A stretch of DNA of 7,135 bases from Acidobacteriaceae bacterium (lineage in GTDB: Bacteria; Acidobacteriota; Terriglobia; Terriglobales; SbA1), in NCBI GenBank assembly GCA_003156615.1, contig PMHI01000061.1, positions 1-7,135 of the forward strand, read 5' to 3'. The notes under the pieces are model-generated. The model searched no databases and was not told the origin of the DNA. It saw only the letters and a program-made list of their open reading frames with translations. The position numbers and the translations under genes were made by a program. Shown here one piece after another: positions 1-5,608 of this stretch (its first letter is position 1; each line of letters begins with the position of its first letter).

Positions 1-2529
1 AACATCTGCACCATTCACGAAATCGACGAGCAGGATGGCCAGACCTTCATCGTGATGGAGTTTCTGGACGGCATCACTCTTAAGCACCGCATCGCGGGAC
101 GACCGTTAGACATGGAGACGCTGCTCACTGTGTCGATCGAGGTCGCTGATGCGCTGGACGCGGCGCACGCTGGTGGCATTGTTCATCGTGACATTAAGCC
201 TGCGAACATCTTTATCACCAAGCGGGGGCACTCCAAAATTCTCGACTTCGGGCTGGCCAAGGTTGCAGTCGAGCCAAAAGCGTTGTCGATCGAAGCCACA
301 GCAGCCACCGTTTCTGACAGTCATGAATTCTTAACCAGTCCCGGCACTGCGGTGGGCACCGTCGCTTATATGTCCCCGGAGCAGGCCAAGGGAAAGGATC
401 TCGATTCCCGTACCGATTTGTTTTCATTCGGCACAGTACTGTACGAGATGGCGACCGGAGCGTTGCCGTTCCCGGGAGAAACTTCAGCGACCATCTTCGA
501 CGGTATCCTCAATCGAGCCCCGGTTCCTCCAGTACGGCTGAACCCTGTGGTGCCGCCCAAGCTGGAGGACATCATTAGTAAGCTGCTGGAGAAGGATCGC
601 GATCTGCGCTACCAATCCGCAGCCGAAGTTAGAAGCGACCTCAAGCGGCTTCGGCGCGACACTGAATCGGGAAGGCTCCAGGTTACCGATTCCGCGGACG
701 TTGCGGTTTCGAGCGCAACCATTCCCGCCGCCGGGCGCCGCCCCAGCGGCTCCGACGTTCTCGCCGCTGCGCGCCAACATAAAGCCGGTCTGGGAATCAT
801 CATTGCTGTCGTATTGCTCCTGGTTGCCGCCGCCGGATTCGGCATTTACAGCTTGGTTTTCTCCGCCCGCACCCAGCCGTTTCAAAGCATCAAGATCACC
901 AAAATCAGCGGGACCCACAATGTGAGCATCGGTGCCATGTCTCCCGATGGCAATTACCTGGCGTACGTGATCATCAATGAGGGCAATGAATCCTTGTGGC
1001 TGCGCCATCTGGCCAGCGAAAGCAACGTGCAGATCATTTCCCCGGAACACGTACAGTACTCCGCGCTACGCTTCTCGCCCGACGGCAGTCACATTTACTA
1101 TTCGCACACGCAACTTGCCAACGGCCCGGCTTCTCGGGATTTCGACCTATACCGTATCCCCGTACTGGGCGGGACTCCGCAACTGCTGGTCAAGGATGTG
1201 GACACGACTCCCAGTTTTTCGCCCGACGGGCAGCGCTACGTTTTCGTGCGTGCCAACGATCCTGACCCCGGCAAATACCATCTCATCGTGGCCAACGCCG
1301 ACGGCAGTAATGAAAAGAGCATTTTCAGCGGTCCCATGTCCAACGTAGCGGAGGATTCAGCCTGGTCGCCGGATGGAAAAGCCATTGCCGGTGTAATTTT
1401 CGATCAGACTGGCAATAGCATCAGCACACTGATTTCGATTGATCCCATCACAGGTAACCAGAAGACAATATCCAAGCCGCCGTACACAGCCGTGACCAAC
1501 GCGTCGTGGCTGCCCAATGGAAAAGCGCTGGTTGTAATTTTTTCTGCTGCGGAAACAAACTTCGCCCGACAGCAAGTCGGACTCATTAGCTATCCCGACG
1601 GAAAGTTTCGTCCCATTACTGCCGACGCGAATGATTACGAGACCTTGAGTGTCTCCTCCGACGGTGCGACCATCGCCACCGTTCTGCGCCAGTCGGTACG
1701 CGATGTCTATGTGAGTTCGGGACAGAAGGCCGACTACTCCGACGCCAGACAAGTCACGTCGGGAGACCCCACCCCGGTGGTCTCGTGGACGAGTGACGGA
1801 AATTTGGTCGCCGAGCAAGAGGCGTCCATTCGTGTGATCAACTCGAGCGGCGGGCTCAAGGCCGAGTTTGCCCACGAGAAGGAATCAGGGTCTATGCAGC
1901 CCTATGGCTGCGGTGACGGCCACATTGTCTTCACGCGGGGAACTTTGAAAACCCTCTCACTGAATATCTGGCGCAGCGAAGGGGACGGCTCCGGAGTGCG
2001 GCGCCTCACCGAGGGCAAGAGAGACCTGTACCCTCTGTGCTCTCCCGACGGGAAAACCGTTTTTTACGTAGATAACACCACTTCCGCATATATGAAGGTA
2101 CCCATCGACGGAGGCAAGCCGGAACGATTTACGAAGGAATATGCGGAGACAAACGCCGGTTATGACATTGCCCGCGATGGAAAAACGATTGTGCTGGGCA
2201 CCTATGATTTCAAAGCCCAGAGGCCGAACATCTCCCTAGTGTCTCTCGATTCCGGCGAGCTGTTGCGAATGTTCGACTATGATCCGCGGCATGAGGGGCT
2301 ACTCCGCTTCAGCCCTGATGGCAAGGGCATCGTGTATCCGGTCCGCGAAAAGGGCGGGGACAATCTCTGGCTGCAGCCGCTGGACGGCGGTCCCGGCCGG
2401 GAGTTGACAAACTTTACCTCGCTAAGAATCTACTCCTATCAATGGTCGCCCGACGGGAAAAGCCTGGCCCTGGTCCGGGGAGACACCCCCTCCGATCTCG
2501 TGCTGATTCAGGAATCCCAGAAAAAGTGA
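1..2529 (+). CDS. Transmembrane Ser/Thr protein kinase with PD40/WD40-like propeller (5' partial)
   Basis: This is a PknB-type kinase that phosphorylates Ser/Thr on cytoplasmic targets. The frame is open from base 1 and already reads kinase sequence (NICTIHEI, then FIVMEFLDG), so the GTG at 52 is not the start and the N-lobe, including the ATP lysine, lies left of the window. In window residues (842 visible): the catalytic loop HRDIKPAN is at 62-69 with catalytic D64 and N69, DFG at 82-84, SPE at 125-127, and the DLFSFG helix follows. All key catalytic residues visible are intact. A hydrophobic span at about 263-287 (bases 787-861) is a single membrane helix. The remainder carries seven exact SPDG motifs (first at residue 314, last at 816) and four variants (LPNG, SSDG, TSDG, ARDG). 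These are typical of TolB/PD40 beta-propeller blades, presumably the outside sensor or scaffold. This architecture is common in Acidobacteriota; the substrate is unknown. Confidence 0.95.
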   Translation, partial: NICTIHEIDEQDGQTFIVMEFLDGITLKHRIAGRPLDMETLLTVSIEVADALDAAHAGGIVHRDIKPANIFITKRGHSKILDFGLAKVAVEPKALSIEATAATVSDSHEFLTSPGTAVGTVAYMSPEQAKGKDLDSRTDLFSFGTVLYEMATGALPFPGETSATIFDGILNRAPVPPVRLNPVVPPKLEDIISKLLEKDRDLRYQSAAEVRSDLKRLRRDTESGRLQVTDSADVAVSSATIPAAGRRPSGSDVLAAARQHKAGLGIIIAVVLLLVAAAGFGIYSLVFSARTQPFQSIKITKISGTHNVSIGAMSPDGNYLAYVIINEGNESLWLRHLASESNVQIISPEHVQYSALRFSPDGSHIYYSHTQLANGPASRDFDLYRIPVLGGTPQLLVKDVDTTPSFSPDGQRYVFVRANDPDPGKYHLIVANADGSNEKSIFSGPMSNVAEDSAWSPDGKAIAGVIFDQTGNSISTLISIDPITGNQKTISKPPYTAVTNASWLPNGKALVVIFSAAETNFARQQVGLISYPDGKFRPITADANDYETLSVSSDGATIATVLRQSVRDVYVSSGQKADYSDARQVTSGDPTPVVSWTSDGNLVAEQEASIRVINSSGGLKAEFAHEKESGSMQPYGCGDGHIVFTRGTLKTLSLNIWRSEGDGSGVRRLTEGKRDLYPLCSPDGKTVFYVDNTTSAYMKVPIDGGKPERFTKEYAETNAGYDIARDGKTIVLGTYDFKAQRPNISLVSLDSGELLRMFDYDPRHEGLLRFSPDGKGIVYPVREKGGDNLWLQPLDGGPGRELTNFTSLRIYSYQWSPDGKSLALVRGDTPSDLVLIQESQKK

Positions 2530-2538
2530 CTCATCTCG

Positions 2539-2702
2539 GTAGCGCTGGCGTCCCGCTGGCTGTCCCGAAAGCGCCTACGCCGTCTTCGGCGGGTGGCCCA
2601 GGCTGTTGATCTCGCTGGCATCACCAACACAAAGGCTGCCCCGTCCTTCGCGTGCTTGGCGAAGGGCGGGCACCACGAACGCACACGCAACGGGGTGTGT
2701 GC
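2539..2702. repeat. Cluster of four inverted repeats downstream of the kinase gene
   Basis: The 281-base gap 2530-2810 has no supported gene. It starts with GTAGCGCT (2539-2546), which pairs with 2570-2578 with one bulge. Inside that loop is an imperfect tandem duplication, GCTGGCGTCCC / GCTGGCTGTCCC (2544-2566). Next is CGCCG-TCTT-CGGCG (2578-2591), sharing C2578 with the first stem. The strongest is a 12-bp stem, 2640-2651 with 2659-2670, containing one G:U pair and a 7-base loop. Finally GCACAC/GTGTGC pairs 2681-2686 with 2697-2702. No T-run follows any of them, so they are not classical intrinsic terminators. They could be a REP-like interspersed element, a 3' end-protecting structure, or a factor-dependent stop for the kinase mRNA. 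The remaining stretch, 2703-2810, shows only a weak GTTCC/GGAAC pair. Confidence 0.55.
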
Positions 2703-2810
2703 AGAACGGATACAAAAGTTCCGCAGGTTGGTGGTTCGTTAGGAACGCTACGCTGAAAACTTTCTTGGAATGCTCCACTTAGGCTGCTGGTTGATCTTGC
2801 TGAGGCATTT

Positions 2811-3011
2811 ATGAGATGGGTAGTGGTGTTCCTGGTGGTAGCACTGATCCTGGAGTTTTGGGCTTTACCGGCCCTAGCGGTTGCGGCTGCGGCTGTGGCG
2901 AAGCTGCTGTTCGTCCTCTTTGTTGTACTGTTTGTTGTACTGTTTTTCCTTTTACTGTTTGCCAGCTCACGCGCCGAGGAAGCGGAATCTAGTTGTAGGT
3001 GGAGTGTCTAA
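2811..3011 (+). CDS. Small hydrophobic membrane protein, DUF1328 (YtjA)-like
   Basis: This is a 66-residue protein, almost entirely hydrophobic from residue 3 to about 50, enough for two tightly packed membrane helices. It has a short polar tail (SSRAEEAESS). The start RW..FLVVALI, the Ala-rich middle ending in AK, and the LF.LFVV segment follow the plan of DUF1328 proteins such as E. coli YtjA, which are 50-60 residues long and lie in the inner membrane. The usual Gly-rich turn between the helices is replaced here by a Trp/Leu/Pro stretch, and the tail is longer than normal, so it is a divergent member. Function of the family is unknown, though members often sit among stress genes. The ATG at 2811 follows a weak purine motif (TGAGG, 2801-2805). 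A low-complexity hydrophobic frame can arise by chance, which limits confidence. Confidence 0.62.
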   Translation: MRWVVVFLVVALILEFWALPALAVAAAAVAKLLFVLFVVLFVVLFFLLLFASSRAEEAESSCRWSV

Positions 3012-3069
3012 ATAGAGGAAAACAAATCGCATGCCGAGGCGGAATGCAAACACTGCAACTCAGCGTTCA

Positions 3070-3116
3070 TTCGGGGCAGAGTGCCAATACACTTGTCACG
3101 CCCCGAAGAGTCTTCG
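3070..3116. promoter_or_regulatory. Nested inverted repeats upstream of the Gly/Gln-rich gene
   Basis: TTCGGGGC (3070-3077) and GCCCCGAA (3100-3107) form a perfect 8-bp inverted repeat. A small AGTG/CACT pair (3080-3083, 3090-3093) is nested inside. The right arm overlaps a second palindrome, CGAAGAGTCTTCG (3104-3116), so the two folds compete. They lie 150-200 bases before the next gene. No T-run follows, so this is either an operator or a leader structure. The rest of the gap 3012-3266 shows a TTGACA at 3126-3131 without a good -10 box, and otherwise nothing recognisable. Confidence 0.3.
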
Positions 3117-3252
3117 CTTGATCGGTTGACAGCCAGGATCGGTTGTGGTGAATTGCGCAAGAATCCCTCCCAACCTTTGCAATCCTCTGCAGCAACTAAG
3201 TTCTAAGTTAGCGACAAAATTCCCAAAGGCGCGGGAAATCTCGTGCTTTCTC

Positions 3253-3258
3253 AGGAGG
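3253..3258 (+). promoter_or_regulatory. Ribosome binding site AGGAGG that sets the start at 3267
   Basis: A perfect AGGAGG ends 8 bases before the ATG at 3267. A longer reading of the same frame from GTG at 3243 would place this site inside the coding sequence, so the downstream ATG is preferred. Confidence 0.85.
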
Positions 3259-3266
3259 AAGGTTTT

Positions 3267-3464
3267 ATGGGAGACGACATGGAGAAGAAGGGACAGCAAG
3301 GTGGCCAAACCGGATCAGGATCACACAGTGGTCAGTCCGGACAACCGGGACAAGGCCAACAGAGCGGCCAGCCCGGACAGTACCAGCCGAAGAAAACCGG
3401 CCAAGGTCAGAATGAAGCAGACGAAGACGATCAGGAGCGCGATCGTCAGCGTCGTGCTTCGTAG
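3267..3464 (+). CDS. Small Gly/Gln-rich disordered protein (hydrophilin-like)
   Basis: The product has 65 residues, with 14 Gly and 15 Gln and no aliphatic residue larger than Ala except Met. Residues 9-48 are built from GQ-type units, including an imperfect repeat GQSGQPGQ (22-29) and QSGQPGQ (32-38). The end is highly charged: acidic at 50-57 (EADEDDQE), then basic at 58-63 (RDRQRR). It has no signal peptide or membrane segment. Such composition predicts a fully disordered, very soluble cytoplasmic protein. High Gly plus high hydrophilicity is the defining property of hydrophilins, many of which protect against drying or osmotic stress. That role is inferred from composition only, and no specific family is recognised. 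A perfect ribosome site and a strong terminator just downstream argue that this is a real, single-gene transcript. Confidence 0.78.
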   Translation: MGDDMEKKGQQGGQTGSGSHSGQSGQPGQGQQSGQPGQYQPKKTGQGQNEADEDDQERDRQRRAS

Positions 3465-3499
3465 TTCTCCTACACCTAGGATCACCGATCGCTTAGGAG

Positions 3500-3524
3500 G
3501 TCCCGGCCTGGCCGGGACTTTTTT
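3500..3524 (+). terminator. Intrinsic terminator after the Gly/Gln-rich gene
   Basis: GTCCCGGC (3500-3507) pairs perfectly with GCCGGGAC (3511-3518) around the loop CTG, and six T follow directly (3519-3524). It lies 35 bases after the stop codon of the preceding gene. Confidence 0.93.
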
Positions 3525-3588
3525 GTTCGAGGTAGAATGCCTGTATGGTTGAAGGCAATTTGAGGACGGAACACCTGCGAGGAAGCCA

Positions 3589-3924
3589 ATGGCAGCGAAG
3601 AAACAGCCTGTAAAACAGGAGCCTTTCCTAAATACCGTGGCCCGCAAACTGGGGCAGGCGGCCGGCACGCTCACGAAAGTGACCCAAGAATTGACGGAGA
3701 ACCTTTCGACGTTCCCGGAAAGCGTTGAGACGAAGATGCGAAAAGCCGCCAATAGCGGTACGCCGGGTAAGCGCTCGCAGGTTCGTACTCGACATCCCAA
3801 GAAAAGCACTCACCGCGCGGCCGGGGGGCCGAAGACGAAGGACACGGCCACCGTGGAGAAGCGGAGGCTGCCGAAGAAAAAATCGCCGCGAAGCAAGCGC
3901 AAGCCCATCAACATGAAGGCCTGA
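3589..3924 (+). CDS. Hypothetical protein with a strongly basic, histone-H1-like tail
   Basis: This 111-residue protein starts at ATG 3589, six bases after GCGAGGA-type purines (GAGGA, 3579-3583). Residues 12-55 (FLNTVARKLGQAAGTLTKVT... to VETKMRKAAN) look like two amphipathic helices. From residue 56 on it is a low-complexity tail dominated by Lys, Arg, Thr, Ser and Pro, with patches such as KKSTHR, KRRLPKKKSPRSKRK. There are no membrane segments or cysteines. The layout of a short helical head and a Lys/Pro-rich tail resembles bacterial histone-H1-like or AlgP-type proteins that bind nucleic acid, but the tail lacks a regular AAKK-type repeat. Nucleic-acid or ribosome binding is therefore only an inference, and no family is recognised. 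Terminators on both sides (ending 3524 and 4051) make it a single-gene unit. Confidence 0.75.
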   Translation: MAAKKQPVKQEPFLNTVARKLGQAAGTLTKVTQELTENLSTFPESVETKMRKAANSGTPGKRSQVRTRHPKKSTHRAAGGPKTKDTATVEKRRLPKKKSPRSKRKPINMKA

Positions 3925-4014
3925 CCATGTACACACACTGGCGCGACCCCGCGGTCTGGATCTGTTGATCGTTCCTGCTGAGCCCTCACCAACTACCTTT
4001 CGGACAAGCGGGAA

Positions 4015-4051
4015 GGGAAGGGCTCTCGGAGGGAGAGCTCCTCCCGTTTTT
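4015..4051 (+). terminator. Intrinsic terminator after the basic-tail gene
   Basis: GGGA (4015-4018) pairs with TCCC (4042-4045) and GGGCTCTC (4020-4027) with GAGAGCTC (4033-4040, one G:U). They are separated by one A/C mismatch and closed by a 5-base loop. Five T (4047-4051) follow after a single G. It sits 91 bases past the stop codon, with nothing else recognisable in 3925-4014. Confidence 0.87.
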
Positions 4052-4128
4052 CCGTATGCCCTTGGTGCGGGATTCACTGTATAGCGTTCCCCGCAAGCAT
4101 GGCTAGTGTCGTTGCAGCCGGGGTATCT

Positions 4129-4386
4129 ATGAGCAACCAACCCACTCCATCCCAATCTATGCCGAGGAACTGGCGAACGCTTTATAGCGCTGCTCTATTC
4201 GAGACGGACAAGAGGAGGATTCCGGCGCGAATCGCCGACGCCGAAAAGGCGATCGTGACCGTGACCCGGGCCCGCGAACTCTTTTCCGCCGCCGCCGACA
4301 CAATCGAAGAAGACCAAGCCTTGGATGATGCGCTCTATGCCCTGCGGGCGCTCCAGAGTTGCTTGAATTTCCGTGCGGCAGCCTGA
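4129..4386 (+). CDS. Small hypothetical alpha-helical protein
   Basis: The product is 85 residues from the ATG at 4129; an in-frame ATG at 4099 would add ten residues but has no ribosome site, while 4129 follows a weak GGGG (4120-4123). The ATG at 4159 is also possible. After a Ser/Pro/Gln-rich leader, residues 14-83 look all-helical: NWRTLY (14-19), a charged helix with RIPARIADAEKAI, then RARELF and a final helix rich in Ala, Leu and acid (EEDQALDDALYALRALQ). It is soluble, with no membrane segment. The WRTLY...AEKAI...ARELF pattern resembles short uncharacterised proteins that I recall as common in Acidobacteriota genomes, but I cannot name a Pfam family. Codon use is like its neighbours. 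A helical hairpin is likely; function is unknown. Confidence 0.72.
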   Translation: MSNQPTPSQSMPRNWRTLYSAALFETDKRRIPARIADAEKAIVTVTRARELFSAAADTIEEDQALDDALYALRALQSCLNFRAAA

Positions 4387-4406
4387 GCTATCGTGCCTCT
4401 GTTCAT

Positions 4407-4504
4407 CCTTACATCTTTGGCTGCCCCAAATGTTAAGAAGAAGGGGGAGGAGGGGGCACTGCTTCGTCCTCACAGAACCATGTCTTCACAGAACCTTACA
4501 TCTT
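4407..4504. repeat. Short direct repeats in the 4387-4616 gap
   Basis: TCACAGAACC occurs at 4470-4479 and again at 4486-4495, a 16-base period. CCTTACATCTT occurs at 4407-4417 and 4494-4504, the second copy overlapping the end of the first repeat. The 230-base gap around it holds no supported gene; the open frame through it lacks a ribosome site. Short repeats of this size can be chance, or the remains of local duplication. Confidence 0.35.
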
Positions 4505-4616
4505 GTGCGCCTGAGAAGTAGGGAAACCATTGCTCGCCAGCAGGGACTAAACAGTATTGCTGACGGGTAGAGCTCAACTTACAGTGCGAGGAGTGCAGAA
4601 AGTTGAGTCCTTCCCA

Positions 4617-4862
4617 ATGGCACCCAGGACTGTAGGACGTTCCTTTGACCCATATCGGTCGCTCTCGGCAGATGATCTGAGAAGCGCGTTCGAGACAGCA
4701 ATATCCGAACATCATGAGGCGGATCGCGCTGCTAAAAGGCGGTCGCGGTATCGCACCCCCATCGTTCCACACGGAGGAATCCTGGGTATTTCCCAAACGG
4801 ATGCGGAGAAGCGCGCACTGTCGGACGCGGCTCGAGCCCTAGCTCAATTGTGGAAGGTTTGA
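4617..4862 (+). CDS. Small hypothetical protein with an RYRTP-PHGGILG motif
   Basis: The product is 81 residues from ATG 4617. The same frame stays open upstream to a TTG at 4557, but that stretch reads like noncoding sequence and the ATG marks the start of well-behaved protein; a weak GAG at 4605 is the only ribosome-site candidate. Residues 9-36 (FDPYRSLSADDLRSAFETAI... DRAAKRR) suggest an amphipathic helix with a charged face. They are followed by a proline/glycine-rich loop, RYRTPIVPHGGILGISQ, and a C-terminal helix beginning TDAEKRALSDAARALAQLW. It is soluble and has no signal peptide. I do not recognise a family. Its stop codon overlaps the small hairpin at 4861-4876, and the next gene faces it on the other strand. 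Confidence 0.7.
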   Translation: MAPRTVGRSFDPYRSLSADDLRSAFETAISEHHEADRAAKRRSRYRTPIVPHGGILGISQTDAEKRALSDAARALAQLWKV

Positions 4863-4957
4863 GCGAAAATTCGCTCGTGCGGAGGACAGCGGCCGGTGGT
4901 CACCCGCTCGCCTGCGAAGAACCTATGTCTCTCAAAAGGATTTTGAGCGGGTGCCGG
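4861..4957. other. Convergent intergenic region with competing hairpins
   Basis: Three structures lie between the converging genes ending at 4862 and 5013. GAGCGA/TCGCTC (4861-4866, 4871-4876) closes a loop of AAAT and overlaps the upstream stop codon. CTCAAAA-GGA-TTTTGAG (4931-4947) is a perfect 7-bp stem. CACCCGCTC (4901-4909) pairs perfectly with GAGCGGGTG (4945-4953), extendable by CCGG/CCGG outside a 4-base bulge (4893-4896 with 4954-4957). The last two share bases 4945-4947, so they cannot form together. No proper T-run is present on either strand. They may end transcription from both sides; bases 4958-5012 show nothing else. Confidence 0.4.
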
Positions 4958-5012
4958 AAATAGACACTGGCGAATCCCTGATCCATTGACCAGCAGCTTC
5001 TCCGCAGAGTGA

Positions 5013-5264
5013 CTAGCTCGCTTTGCGCCGGGAGCGGACATCTATCTCTTCTGTTCCAGCCGAGTCCTCGACCGACTCGTTTGTCGTGTCGACGGCTTTT
5101 TTGTCGGCATCTTTCACGTTGCCCCAGGCGTTCTGCACCTTCCCCTCAACTTGCTTTAGCGCACCATGGACCTGTTTCTCTGCGTCTCCGGTCCATTCGC
5201 CCGCCTGGCGTTCGATGCGACCTGCAACGTCTTTGACCTTACCCTGCACTTGATCTTTATTCAT
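5013..5264 (-). CDS. CsbD-family stress-response protein
   Basis: The 83-residue protein begins MNKDQVQGKVKDVAGRIE and continues QAGEWTGDAEKQVHG..KQVEGKVQNAWGNVKDA (to about residue 53), which is the standard CsbD-like domain of about 50-60 residues. It is highly charged, soluble and predicted to be helical. CsbD was first known as a SigB-controlled general stress protein in Bacillus, and the molecular role is still unresolved. This copy has an extra hydrophilic tail (about 54-83) rich in Asp/Glu/Ser/Thr and ending RSRRKAS. The ATG at 5264 follows GGAGG with 7-8 bases spacing on the minus strand. It lies 54 bases after the lmo0937-type gene on the same strand with no terminator between, so the two are probably co-transcribed. 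Confidence 0.93.
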   Translation of the reverse strand: MNKDQVQGKVKDVAGRIERQAGEWTGDAEKQVHGALKQVEGKVQNAWGNVKDADKKAVDTTNESVEDSAGTEEIDVRSRRKAS

Positions 5265-5318
5265 GACGGATTCCTCCGAATTTTCTCTTGCACTTCAAGA
5301 ACACCCCGAGCCGTCAAG

Positions 5319-5471
5319 TCAAACGATTGGGCTTCGGCCCTGGATCAGGCGGAGCAAAACCGAAATCACCGCCAGGACGAGCAGAATGTGAATGAATCCA
5401 CCTAAAGTGTACGAACTGACCATGCCCAACAGCCAGAGAATCACCAGCACACCGGCTATCGTGTAGAGCAT
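5319..5471 (-). CDS. lmo0937-family (DUF5670-like) small membrane protein
   Basis: This 50-residue gene is easily missed because of its size. It begins MLYTIAGVLVILWLLG, then MVSSYTLGGFIH, then ILLVLAVISVLLRLIQG, ending RSPIV. That is the typical plan of lmo0937-family proteins: two membrane helices (about 3-18 and 28-44) joined by the S-YTLGGFIH loop, with a short positive tail. The ATG at 5471 has AGGAG (5480-5476 on the minus strand) four bases before it. Family function is unknown. These genes frequently lie with other small stress genes, and here CsbD is next downstream, 54 bases on. A perfect 10-bp inverted repeat covers the leader and touches the ribosome site, suggesting control at this gene. 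Confidence 0.88.
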   Translation of the reverse strand: MLYTIAGVLVILWLLGMVSSYTLGGFIHILLVLAVISVLLRLIQGRSPIV

Positions 5472-5478
5472 CGGACTC

Positions 5479-5525
5479 CTTTCGTGGAAGCCAGTGTGTC
5501 TTTTTAACTAGCAACTCCACGAAAG
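5479..5525 (-). promoter_or_regulatory. 10-bp inverted repeat abutting the lmo0937 ribosome site
   Basis: Read on the minus strand, CTTTCGTGGA (5525-5516) is perfectly complementary to TCCACGAAAG (5488-5479), with 27 bases between. The last two bases of the second arm, A5480 and G5479, are the first two of the AGGAG ribosome site. If transcription starts upstream of 5525, the leader would fold with the ribosome site at the base of the stem; otherwise the repeat may be a two-site operator. No clear -35/-10 pair was found, so the two cannot be told apart here. Confidence 0.55.
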
Positions 5526-5608
5526 TTTACGCAGCCGAGATTGCGTGAGGTATCCAGCAAAGTACCTAGCCAAGGGGCGATCTCGCTTTAGTTGCGACGG
5601 AGGCACTA

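Noticed and set aside
484..1050. 188-aa minus-strand frame inside the kinase gene
   Set aside because: Antisense shadow of a long, clearly functional coding region; no recognisable domain.
1357..1875. 172-aa minus-strand frame inside the propeller region
   Set aside because: Antisense shadow; no domain and no ribosome site.
52..2529. Kinase gene starting at the GTG at 52
   Set aside because: The frame is open back to base 1 and those 17 codons already encode kinase sequence, so the true start is outside the window.
3126..3154. Promoter with TTGACA at 3126-3131
   Set aside because: The best -10 at 17 bases is TGAATT, only three of six consensus positions; not listed as a promoter.
3145..3552. 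135-aa plus-strand frame overlapping the Gly/Gln-rich gene
   Set aside because: It would read through a textbook terminator and displaces a gene with a perfect ribosome site; composition looks like a frame shadow.
3628..4155. 175-aa minus-strand frame
   Set aside because: It spans the basic-tail gene, a terminator and the start of the next gene; shadow.
4407..4504. CRISPR-like or tandem repeat array
   Set aside because: Only two copies each of 10- and 11-base units, with no regular spacers or array.
4373..4570. 65-aa plus-strand frame in the 4387-4616 gap
   Set aside because: No ribosome site, overlaps the end of the preceding gene, and its sequence is made of short repeats rather than protein-like pattern.
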